From Betaproteobacteria bacterium RIFCSPLOWO2_02_FULL_68_150 (GTDB taxonomy: Bacteria > Pseudomonadota > Gammaproteobacteria > Burkholderiales > SG8-39), in contig MERE01000028.1 of NCBI GenBank assembly GCA_001771975.1, forward strand, positions 1 through 8,430: 8,430 bases of DNA, given 5' to 3'. The stretch's first letter is position 1. Each line of letters starts with the position of its first letter. Below are positions 1 through 6,395 of this stretch, one piece after another. The position numbers were made by a program, and so were the translations under genes. The notes under the pieces are model-generated. The model was not told where the DNA came from. It did no database searches and saw only the letters and a program-made list of their open reading frames with translations.

Positions 1-1198
1 ACTCGCCGCGCAGCGCCTCCAACGGATCGAGCGCCGCGGCGCGTCGCGCCGGTAGCACGCCGGCGGCGAGCCCGACCGTCACCGCGACCACTTCGGCGAG
101 CACCGCGTAAAACCACGGCGTGTGCACCGGCAGCGCGGGCAACACGAGCGCCAGGATCCCGGCGATCCCCCAACCCAGCGCCAGCCCGGCGGCGCCGCCG
201 ATCGCGGCGAGCAGCGCCGCTTCGCCGAGGAACAGCAGCAGGATGCCGCGCTGCGTCGCGCCGATGGCGCGCAGCAGGCCGATTTCGCCGGTGCGCTCGG
301 CCACGGCGATCGTCAGGATCGTGAGGATGCCAACCCCGCCGACGAGCAGCGATATGGCCCCGATCGCCGCCACCGCGAAGGTGATGGCATTGAGCACCGT
401 GTCGAATACCTCGAGCATTTTCTGCTGCGGCGTGACGGTGAAATCCTCCGCGCCGTGGCGCCCGATGAGGACGCGCCGGATGCCCGCCTCGACCTCGGCG
501 ACCGGCGCCGTCGGCTCGTAGGTGACATGGATCTCCATCAGGCTCTCCCGATTGAACATGTCGAGCGCGCGCGCCACCGGAATGAACACCGTGTCGTCGA
601 GGTCGAAGCCGAGCACCTGGCCTTTCGCTTCCATGACGCCGACGACGCGATAGCGCTCGCTGCCGACGCGCAGGCGGCTGCCCAGCGGATTGACGCCGCC
701 GTACAGCTCCTTCGCCACCTTGGCGCCGAGCACCGCGAAGGCGCGCGCGGCGCGCGGATCGTCCTGCGGCAGATAGTCGCCGCTCGCCACGCGCATGCTG
801 AGCGCGCCCACGAAGTCGGGCCCGGTGCCATAGAGCGTGACGCGCCGGCTCTTGCCGAGGTGTTCGACCTCGGCGTTGCCCTGCACCAGCGGATCCGTCA
901 CCAGCACGTGGGGGGCGCGGCGCAGCGCCAGTGCGTCCTCGATGGAGAGCGGACGCACGGTATTGACCGAGCCGAGCGACGCACCGTGCGTCTGGATGCG
1001 CCCCGGCGAGACCGTGATGAGATTGGTGCCGAACTGCGTGAATTCGGACACCACGAAACGGTGCAGCCCTTCGCCGATCGAGGTGAGCAGGATCACCGCC
1101 GCGATGCCCACCGCGATGCCAAGCGCGGTGAGCAGGGTACGCAGGCGGTGCGCGGCCAGCGAGGTCACGGTGAAATGCACGAAATCGGCCCACGCCAT
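1..1198 (-). CDS. ABC transporter permease, MacB/FtsX type (second of two); stop codon cut by window edge
   Basis: Inner-membrane permease of a MacB-like exporter. It starts at ATG 1198, 2 nt after the stop of the preceding permease, and reads open for 399 codons to base 2. Base 1 is T, and the C-terminus (PARRAAALDPLEALRGE) is where family members usually end, so probably only two bases of the stop are missing. Visible layout: TM1 about residues 21-40, then a large periplasmic MacB_PCD-type domain (about 41-265, including GTNLITVSPGR and SIEDALALRR), then an FtsX-type domain with TM segments about 270-297, 319-352 and 362-382. The cytoplasmic loop after TM2 carries ERTGEIGLLRAIGAT, the usual coupling-loop region facing the ATPase. 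There is no fused ATPase domain. It is clearly paralogous to the permease at 1201-2409, with which it probably forms a heterodimer. The substrate is unknown. Confidence 0.93.
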   Translation of the reverse strand, partial: MAWADFVHFTVTSLAAHRLRTLLTALGIAVGIAAVILLTSIGEGLHRFVVSEFTQFGTNLITVSPGRIQTHGASLGSVNTVRPLSIEDALALRRAPHVLVTDPLVQGNAEVEHLGKSRRVTLYGTGPDFVGALSMRVASGDYLPQDDPRAARAFAVLGAKVAKELYGGVNPLGSRLRVGSERYRVVGVMEAKGQVLGFDLDDTVFIPVARALDMFNRESLMEIHVTYEPTAPVAEVEAGIRRVLIGRHGAEDFTVTPQQKMLEVFDTVLNAITFAVAAIGAISLLVGGVGILTILTIAVAERTGEIGLLRAIGATQRGILLLFLGEAALLAAIGGAAGLALGWGIAGILALVLPALPVHTPWFYAVLAEVVAVTVGLAAGVLPARRAAALDPLEALRGE

Positions 1199-1200
1199 GG

Positions 1201-2409
1201 TCAGCGCTTCGACAGCGCGCGCACCGGATCGAGCCGCGCGGCGCGCCGCGCAGGCGCCACGGAAAACAGCACCGCGGTGCCGATCGCGGTGAGCGGCGCC
1301 GCAATGACCGCCCACCAGGGCGCGGTGAACGGGATGCTCGGGAACAGCTGGCCGATGAACAGTTGACCGAGTTTGCCGACCGCCAGGCCGAGCAACGCGC
1401 CGCCGAGCGCAAGCAGCACCGCCTCGGTGAAGAACATCAGGCGGATATTGGCGCCGGTGGCGCCGAGCGCCTTGAGCAGGCCGATCTCGTGGCGGCGCTG
1501 GGTCACCGAAATCAGCATCACGTTCATGATCAGGATCCCGGCGACCGCGAGGCTGATCGCGGCAAGGCCTCCCACGGCGAGCGTCAGGGCGCGCAGGATG
1601 CGGTCGAAAGTCGCGAGCACCGCATCTTGCGTGATCACCGTCACCTCGCGCTTACCCTCGTGGCGTTCGCGCAGGATCTCCTCGATGTCGCTTTGCGCGA
1701 TCGCGATCTGCTCGCGGCTCTTCGCCTCGACCAGGATGCGAAACAGCGCTTCGGTGTTGAACAGCGCCTGCGCTGCCGCCAGCGGCACGATCACGATCTC
1801 GTCGGTGTTGAAGCCGAGCGATTCGCCCTGCGTCGCCAGAATGCCGACGACGCGAAAGCGCCGGTCGCCGACCCGCAGCCATTCGCCGAGCGCACTGCGC
1901 CCGGCGAACAATTCCGTCGCCACCTTGGCACCGACCACGCACACCGGCTGGCTGTGCCGCGGATCGCCGGGCGGCAGGAACTGGCCCTGCGCCATCGCCA
2001 TGTGCCGGATGTCCATCAGTTCGGAGGTCGAGCCAAGTACCGGTGTCTCCCGATTGCGCGCGCCTACGCGCACGTCGCCGGCACCGACGATGAGCGGCGC
2101 CAGGCGCCGGATCGCCGGGCTGCGCTTCAGCGCCAGCGCGTCCTCGATGGTCAGGTCGCGCGGCGTCTTGCCGATCAGCACGCCGGGCATCGCGCCGGCG
2201 GTTTCGCTGCGGCCGGGAAGCACGACCACCAGGTGCGTGCCGAGCGAGCCGAACTGGTTCACCACATAGAGCCGCGCACCCTCGCCGATCGAACTCACCG
2301 CCACCACCGCCGCCACCCCGATGCCCATCGCCAGCAGGATCAGCAGCGTGCGTGCGCGATAGCCGCGCACCACCTGCCAGGCGAATCCGAGCGTATCGGC
2401 CAGGCGCAC
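1201..2409 (-). CDS. ABC transporter permease, MacB/FtsX type (first of two)
   Basis: A 402-residue inner-membrane permease. The chosen start is GTG 2409, 2 nt after the ATPase stop. Longer readings of this frame (to 2649) overlap the ATPase gene and add an Arg-rich stretch that looks like an out-of-frame translation. Layout: TM1 about residues 21-40 (TLLILLAMGIGVAAVVAVSS), a periplasmic MacB_PCD-type domain about 41-265 (LGTHLVVVLPGR, TIEDALALKR, VCVVGAKVATELF), and an FtsX-type domain with TMs about 275-300, 326-350 and 364-386. The loop QRRHEIGLLKALGAT (304-318) follows TM2 and is typical of MacB/LolC/FtsX permeases. The C-terminus is PARRAARLDPVRALSKR. It lacks its own nucleotide-binding domain, so it must use the ATPase encoded just upstream. 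It is probably translationally coupled on both sides. A weak GGGG lies just before the GTG. A single-component MacB is about 650 aa; here that protein is split. The cargo is unknown. Confidence 0.93.
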   Translation of the reverse strand: MRLADTLGFAWQVVRGYRARTLLILLAMGIGVAAVVAVSSIGEGARLYVVNQFGSLGTHLVVVLPGRSETAGAMPGVLIGKTPRDLTIEDALALKRSPAIRRLAPLIVGAGDVRVGARNRETPVLGSTSELMDIRHMAMAQGQFLPPGDPRHSQPVCVVGAKVATELFAGRSALGEWLRVGDRRFRVVGILATQGESLGFNTDEIVIVPLAAAQALFNTEALFRILVEAKSREQIAIAQSDIEEILRERHEGKREVTVITQDAVLATFDRILRALTLAVGGLAAISLAVAGILIMNVMLISVTQRRHEIGLLKALGATGANIRLMFFTEAVLLALGGALLGLAVGKLGQLFIGQLFPSIPFTAPWWAVIAAPLTAIGTAVLFSVAPARRAARLDPVRALSKR

Positions 2410-2411
2410 GC

Positions 2412-3086
2412 TCAGCCCCGCTCGTCGCCGACGATGGCGCCATCGACCATGCGCAGGCGCCGCTGTGCCCGCGCGCCGATCTCCGGGTCGTGCGTCACCA
2501 GCACCAGCGAGCCGCCGCCGTGATGCACGCGCTCCAGCACTGCCATCACTTCCTGCCCGGTATGGCGGTCGAGATTTCCGGTGGGCTCGTCGGCGAGGAT
2601 CACGCTCGGCCCCATCGACATGGCCCGCGCGATCGCGACGCGCTGACATTGGCCGCCGGAGAGTTGATCCGGCCGGTGGTGCGCGCGGGCTTCGAGTCCG
2701 TATGCCGACAGCAACCGCGCGAGGCGCTGCTTGCGCTCGCCCGGTTCGATGCCCGCGAGCACCATCGGCAACTCGATGTTCTGTGCCGCGGTGAGTCGCG
2801 CAACGAGGTGGAAGAACTGGAACACGAAGCCCATCTTCTCGCGCCGTGCGCGTGACAGCTCGTCATCGTCCAGTCCCGTCACGTCACGGCCGTCGAGCTC
2901 ATAGCGGCCCGCGTTGGGGCGGTCGAGCAGGCCGATCACGTTGAGCAGCGTCGACTTGCCCGAGCCCGAGGGGCCCATGAGCGACAGATACTCGCCGCGC
3001 GCGATCTCCAGTTCGATGCCGCGCAGCGCGTGCACTTCCTCCTCGCCGACGCGGAACACGCGCTCGATGCCGGAGAGGCGGATCAT
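2412..3086 (-). CDS. ABC transporter ATP-binding protein, MacB/LolD type
   Basis: A 224-residue cytoplasmic ATPase that powers the two permeases encoded after it. Start ATG 3086 overlaps the adaptor stop (ATGA, 3086-3083). An upstream in-frame extension to 3215 is Arg/Gly-rich and lies inside the adaptor gene, so it is rejected. Motifs in order: Walker A GPSGSGKST (38-46), Q-loop Q90 in FVFQFFHL, signature LSGGQ (142-146), Walker B VILADEP (162-168, with D166 and E167), D-loop TGNLD (169-173) and H-loop H199 in VTHD. The segment RLTAAQNIELPMVLAG is characteristic of the MacB/LolD/FtsE branch, which handles lipoprotein release, macrolide or peptide export and mechanotransmission. The residue after LSGGQ is Cys (LSGGQCQR), where Gln is usual. 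All catalytic residues are intact. It could be named LolD-like from sequence alone, but the adjacent adaptor argues for a MacAB-like exporter. Confidence 0.95.
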   Translation of the reverse strand: MIRLSGIERVFRVGEEEVHALRGIELEIARGEYLSLMGPSGSGKSTLLNVIGLLDRPNAGRYELDGRDVTGLDDDELSRARREKMGFVFQFFHLVARLTAAQNIELPMVLAGIEPGERKQRLARLLSAYGLEARAHHRPDQLSGGQCQRVAIARAMSMGPSVILADEPTGNLDRHTGQEVMAVLERVHHGGGSLVLVTHDPEIGARAQRRLRMVDGAIVGDERG

Positions 3087-4261
3087 TTTCCGGCGGCGTT
3101 GGACGCCCTGGCTTCCTCGGTTGCGTGCGCGCCCGCCTTGACCCCGGCGCGCTCGAGCGACGTGACGACGTGGGCGCCGCGCTCCAGACCCTTCCTGACC
3201 TCGCTGAATTCCCAATTGGACAGGCCGACTTCGATGACGCGCTCCTCCAGGCGGCCTTCCTCGCCGAGCACCAGCACGCGGTTACCGGGCATCAGCGCGC
3301 TGGTCGGGACGCGCAGCACGTCTTCCCGCGCCGCAACGATCACTTCGACGTCCGCACTGTAGCCGACCAGCAGGTGGCGCGCCTCGCCCGGGACATCGAA
3401 CTCGACCTCGACTTCGACCGTGCGCGCCTGCTTCTCCAGTGCCAGCACATAGGGCGCGATGCGGCGCAGCTTGCCGGCGAAACTGCGGCCGCGATAGGCA
3501 TCGAGCGTGATGCGCCCGCTCATCCCGACTTTGAGGCGCGCCGCATCGACTTCGTCGATCGGTGCCGACACATAAAGACAGGAGTCGTCGATCAGGTCGA
3601 TCGCCGGCAAAGTCGGAATTCCCGGCGGCGACGGCGTGAGGAATTCGCCCACTTCGCCGTTGATCTCCGCGACGATGCCGGCGAAAGGCGCGCGCACCAC
3701 CGTGCGCGCCGTGTCGGCGCGCGAGGCGCTGATGCGTGCATTGGCCTCGGCGACCTGCGTGCGTGCGGATTCGCAAGCCGCCTGTCTTGCCTGAGCGTCG
3801 CTCTCGGCGCGATCCACGCGCTCCTCTGAAACGAAGCCCTTGTCGCGCAGCTGGCGCGTGCGAACGGCTTCGCGCGCTGCGGCGCCGGCCACCAGGCAAG
3901 CCTCGTTGACGTGCGAGCGGGCGGTCTGGAGCTGCTCACGCGCCACGCGTTCGCGCGCCACCAGATCGTCGTTCCACAACTCGAGCAGCAGCTGGCCGGC
4001 CTGCACGCGGTCGCCCTCGCGCACCGCGAGTTTGTCGATGCGCCCGCCCAACGGCGGCGCGAGCTTCGCCCGGCGACACGCGGCAACCGATCCGGCTCGC
4101 GTGTTGGCTACGGTATTCTCGACGCGGCCGGGGGCTACCGCGGCGACCGTCACGGCGACCGGCTTCGGGCGGGTCGATTGCCACACTGCAAACGCGGCCG
4201 CCGCAACCAGCAAGACGATAAGCAGGCGGCCGAGGAGCCGCGACGACCGTAACGGGTTCAT
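3083..4261 (-). CDS. Periplasmic adaptor (membrane fusion protein) of a MacA/HlyD-type efflux pump
   Basis: A 392-residue adaptor that would link the inner-membrane transporter to a TolC-family outer-membrane channel. It has a short basic N-terminus, then one membrane segment (about 11-27, GRLLIVLLVAAAAFAVW), and no lipobox, so it is probably membrane-anchored. Next come a biotinyl-lipoyl-like half (about 64-92, ending GDRVQAGQLLLEL), an alpha-helical hairpin (about 98-186), the second lipoyl half (VVRAPFAGIVAEI, 188-200; GEVGEFL), a beta-barrel region and a membrane-proximal domain. The hairpin tip contains R134, L138 and S145, matching the R-x3-L-x6-S motif of TolC-binding adaptors. Start: ATG 4261 is preferred because it gives a normal N-terminus. 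GTG 4303, in frame, would add 14 residues. Neither has a recognisable Shine-Dalgarno sequence, and a GC-rich hairpin abuts ATG 4261. It is first in the four-gene export operon and its stop overlaps the ATPase start. Confidence 0.92.
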   Translation of the reverse strand: MNPLRSSRLLGRLLIVLLVAAAAFAVWQSTRPKPVAVTVAAVAPGRVENTVANTRAGSVAACRRAKLAPPLGGRIDKLAVREGDRVQAGQLLLELWNDDLVARERVAREQLQTARSHVNEACLVAGAAAREAVRTRQLRDKGFVSEERVDRAESDAQARQAACESARTQVAEANARISASRADTARTVVRAPFAGIVAEINGEVGEFLTPSPPGIPTLPAIDLIDDSCLYVSAPIDEVDAARLKVGMSGRITLDAYRGRSFAGKLRRIAPYVLALEKQARTVEVEVEFDVPGEARHLLVGYSADVEVIVAAREDVLRVPTSALMPGNRVLVLGEEGRLEERVIEVGLSNWEFSEVRKGLERGAHVVTSLERAGVKAGAHATEEARASNAAGK

Positions 4262-4262
4262 G

Positions 4263-4282
4263 GGGCGGGATTTTGCCCGCCC
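4263..4282 (-). promoter_or_regulatory. GC-rich stem-loop abutting the adaptor start codon
   Basis: A perfect 7-bp inverted repeat (GGGCGGG / CCCGCCC) with a 6-nt loop. It ends 1 nt before ATG 4261 on the minus strand. No U-tract follows on either strand, so it is not a classical intrinsic terminator. It sits where the ribosome-binding site should be and could limit translation of the adaptor, or act with the neighbouring hairpin as a partial terminator. The structure is seen in the sequence; the function is inference. Confidence 0.4.
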
Positions 4283-4292
4283 GGGCGCCAGT

Positions 4293-4314
4293 CCGCTTGA
4301 CACAGCGCAAGCGG
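4293..4314 (-). promoter_or_regulatory. Stem-loop just downstream of the cca stop codon
   Basis: A perfect 7-bp inverted repeat (CCGCTTG / CAAGCGG) with an 8-nt loop, beginning 1 nt after the cca stop (4318-4316). The loop contains the alternative GTG 4303 start of the adaptor gene. There is no run of T after the stem, so it is at best a weak or Rho-assisted terminator or an mRNA 3'-end stabiliser for the slt-cca transcript. The repeat is certain; its role is not. Confidence 0.4.
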
Positions 4315-4315
4315 C

Positions 4316-5398
4316 TCAGTCATGCAGCTTGGCAGCTATCGCTCGCACACGCGCCTCCTCGAGGCGTGCGGCAATCTCGCCGGGACCGGAGGCCGCATTC
4401 GCGATGGGCTCCGCATCCACGGCGGCGGCGGCGGCGAGCGCCCGCTCGAGGCGCGCGCAGCCGCGTTCGGTGTCCGGCCCAGGCTCGGCGAGCCGCAGCG
4501 CATCGAGCAGTTCGCGGAATCGCGCCGGCCGCCGGAGTGCGTCGCCCGCTTTGAGCAGCGCCAGCAGTTCGCCGGCCGGCGCCGCGGCGGCGCTGCGCAG
4601 CGCGGCGCGCAGGCGACAACCGATGAGCGCAAGTCCACGTTCGTCATTGGGCACCCGCAGGCGCTCGCAGAGCGTGGCCAGCGCCGCCTCGTCTGCGCTC
4701 CAGGCCAGCAATGCGAAACGCACGGTAAGCGGCGCGCCGGCCGCCGCGGCGCGCGCCAGCGCCGCGTAATCTGCGCGCACTTCGGGCAGCAGGCGCGCGA
4801 GCGCCCCGCAGCCATCGAGCGCCTGCAGCATGCGCTCGGGATGCGGTTCGGCCAGTCCCCTGGCGAGTTCCTGCCATACGCGCTCGGGCACCAGGTGCTC
4901 GACCTCCCCGGACCCGACCATGCGGCGCATCAACGCGAATGTCGGATCGGCAATGCGAAACGCATAACGCGCCGCAAAACGCGCTACGCGCAAGATACGC
5001 ACCGGGTCCTCGGCAAACGCCTCGCTCACGTGTCGCAGCACGCCTTGGCGCAGATCGTGCTCGCCGCCGAAGGGATCGATCAGGCGCCCGCTGGCGTCGC
5101 GCGCCATGGCGTTGATCGTGAGGTCGCGCCGCGCGAGATCCTGCTCCAGCGTGACGTCGGGGGCAGCGTAGACCCTGAAACCCTTGTAGCCACGGCCGCT
5201 CTTGCGCTCGGTGCGCGCGAGCGCGTACTCCTCGTGCGTCCGCGGATGCAGGAACACCGGAAAATCCCTGCCCACGGCCTTGAAGCCCGCCGCGGTCATG
5301 TCCTCCGGCGTCGCACCGACGACCACCCAATCACGGTCTGCCACCGCGATTCCGAGCAGCTCGTCGCGCACCGCGCCGCCGACGACGTAGGCCTTCAC
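4316..5398 (-). CDS. cca: CCA-adding tRNA nucleotidyltransferase (class II), lacking the HD domain
   Basis: A 360-residue cytoplasmic enzyme that adds or repairs the 3'-terminal CCA of tRNAs from CTP and ATP. Start is GTG 5398; the protein begins MKAYVVGGAVRDELLG, closely matching E. coli Cca. Visible motifs: GGAVRD (7-12); metal-binding D21 and D23 in ADRDW; the conserved stretch FPVFLHP and YALARTERKSG (46-68); RRDLTINAMA (90-99); and EDPVRILRVARFAAR (130-144), whose E130, D131 and R134 fit the EDxxR nucleotide-templating motif. PERVWQELARGL (171-182) follows. The E. coli protein is 412 aa and carries an HD phosphohydrolase domain with HDLGK. Here the corresponding region reads RFALLAWSADEAALATLCERLRVPN, with the HD pair and about 19 residues missing, and the upstream HTLM segment is also absent. 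CCA addition should be intact, while the phosphatase and phosphodiesterase activities are probably lost. It follows the SDR gene by 19 nt, probably in one transcript with slt. Confidence 0.96.
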   Translation of the reverse strand: MKAYVVGGAVRDELLGIAVADRDWVVVGATPEDMTAAGFKAVGRDFPVFLHPRTHEEYALARTERKSGRGYKGFRVYAAPDVTLEQDLARRDLTINAMARDASGRLIDPFGGEHDLRQGVLRHVSEAFAEDPVRILRVARFAARYAFRIADPTFALMRRMVGSGEVEHLVPERVWQELARGLAEPHPERMLQALDGCGALARLLPEVRADYAALARAAAAGAPLTVRFALLAWSADEAALATLCERLRVPNDERGLALIGCRLRAALRSAAAAPAGELLALLKAGDALRRPARFRELLDALRLAEPGPDTERGCARLERALAAAAAVDAEPIANAASGPGEIAARLEEARVRAIAAKLHD

Positions 5399-5417
5399 GC
5401 GCGCCGCGGCATGCGCC

Positions 5418-6392
5418 TCAGCGATGCGCGCGCTGGCGCAGTTGAGCGTACCTCATGCGCGGCCTCGCGGGCGCGAGCCAGCCCGGGGCCGCGACTTCGA
5501 GTGCCGTCGGCGTGATGCCGAACGGAAACGCACTGCCGCTGCAAACGCTCGGTACCTGCATCGAACGGTAGTTGTCGCGCGTCATCAGGGGCACCGGCAG
5601 ATATTCCATCGACCAGGCCTGCAAATAGGACGCCCAGTCCGGCAATCCCACCACGAGGCGCCTGCGGCCGGTCGCGCCACAGACGTACCTCACGAGTTCT
5701 GCCAGCTCGTAGACCTTCGGGCCTCCCAGGTCGTAGCGCTGGCCGTGCGCCTCGGGTTCGTCGAGCGCCGCGAGCAATGCGCGCACCACGTCGTCCACAT
5801 AGACGGGCTGGAAGCGCGCCCGCGGGCAGGCCACCGCAAGCACCGGCAGCAGCGCGGCAAGACGGGCAAAGAGATTGAGAAAGACATCGTCCGGGCCGAA
5901 GATGACCGAGGGGCGGAACACGGTCACCTCGAGATCCTCCGCCGCCAGCACCGCCTGCTCGCCGATGCCCTTGGAGCGCAGGTACTCGGAGGGGGCGTCC
6001 GGTGCGGCGCCGAGCGCGCTCATATGCAGCAGCCGCTTGACTCCCGCGGCGCGAGCGGCGCTCACCGCTGCCTGCGCGATCTCGACATGCGCGCGGGCGA
6101 AATCCGGCCCGTAGTCGTTCGGGCCTCGCTGGTCCGGCCGGCCGCGCCGGCTGTGCAGCACGCCGACCAGATTGACGAGCGCATCGTGACCGGCGGCCCA
6201 GCGCGCGAGCGCATTCGCGTCGGCGACATCGCCCTCGACCACTTCGACGGTCGGCAGGACGATGAGATGCTTGGCGCGTTCGCGCCGCCTCGCCGGCACG
6301 GTGACTTCCGCCCCCGCCGCTGCCAGCGCCGCGACCAGATGGCGGCCGACGAATCCGCCGCCGCCGAGCACCAGTATCCTGCGGTGTCGCAT
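5418..6392 (-). CDS. NAD(P)-binding atypical SDR, complex I NDUFA9-like family
   Basis: A 324-residue Rossmann-fold protein. ATG 6392 lies 3 nt after the slt stop, so the two genes are almost certainly cotranscribed. The N-terminus RILVLGGGGFVGRHL contains the glycine-rich dinucleotide-binding motif (G10, G13, G16). GDVAD (54-58) follows the third strand, then NLVGVL (74-79), HMSALGA (123-129) and Y137-x3-K141 in SEYLRSK. Next are FRPSVIFGPDDVFLN and PVYVDDVVRAL, typical of the extended/atypical SDR group, and the C-terminal signature DNYRSMQVPSVC with FPFGITPTALE. These match bacterial proteins annotated as complex I NDUFA9 subunit family. The mitochondrial homologue is an accessory complex I subunit, but bacterial complex I normally lacks it and the bacterial substrate is not established. 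UDP-sugar epimerase or quinone/ubiquinone-related roles are possible. No membrane segment or signal peptide is evident. Family assignment is firm; function is open. Confidence 0.92.
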   Translation of the reverse strand: MRHRRILVLGGGGFVGRHLVAALAAAGAEVTVPARRRERAKHLIVLPTVEVVEGDVADANALARWAAGHDALVNLVGVLHSRRGRPDQRGPNDYGPDFARAHVEIAQAAVSAARAAGVKRLLHMSALGAAPDAPSEYLRSKGIGEQAVLAAEDLEVTVFRPSVIFGPDDVFLNLFARLAALLPVLAVACPRARFQPVYVDDVVRALLAALDEPEAHGQRYDLGGPKVYELAELVRYVCGATGRRRLVVGLPDWASYLQAWSMEYLPVPLMTRDNYRSMQVPSVCSGSAFPFGITPTALEVAAPGWLAPARPRMRYAQLRQRAHR

Positions 6393-6395
6393 GGC

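Noticed and set aside
122..2523. Long plus-strand open frames (122-1366 and 1363-2523) opposite the permeases
   Set aside because: Low-complexity Arg/His/Asp-rich translations, in the antisense phase of well-supported permease genes.
2410..2649. N-terminal extension of the first permease to 2649
   Set aside because: It lies wholly inside the ATPase gene in another frame, and the residues are Arg-rich and unlike any permease N-terminus. GTG 2409 just after the ATPase stop fits the family.
3087..3215. N-terminal extension of the ATPase to 3215
   Set aside because: Arg/Gly-rich out-of-frame reading of the adaptor C-terminus. ATG 3086 gives the normal N-terminus and an ATGA overlap.
4263..4314. 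Classical Rho-independent terminator after cca
   Set aside because: Two stems are present, but neither strand has the following T-run, so I list them only as stem-loops of unknown role.
4322..5515. A 397-codon plus-strand frame opposite cca
   Set aside because: A shadow of cca caused by GC-biased codons. It has no domain and crosses the cca-SDR junction without any start signal.
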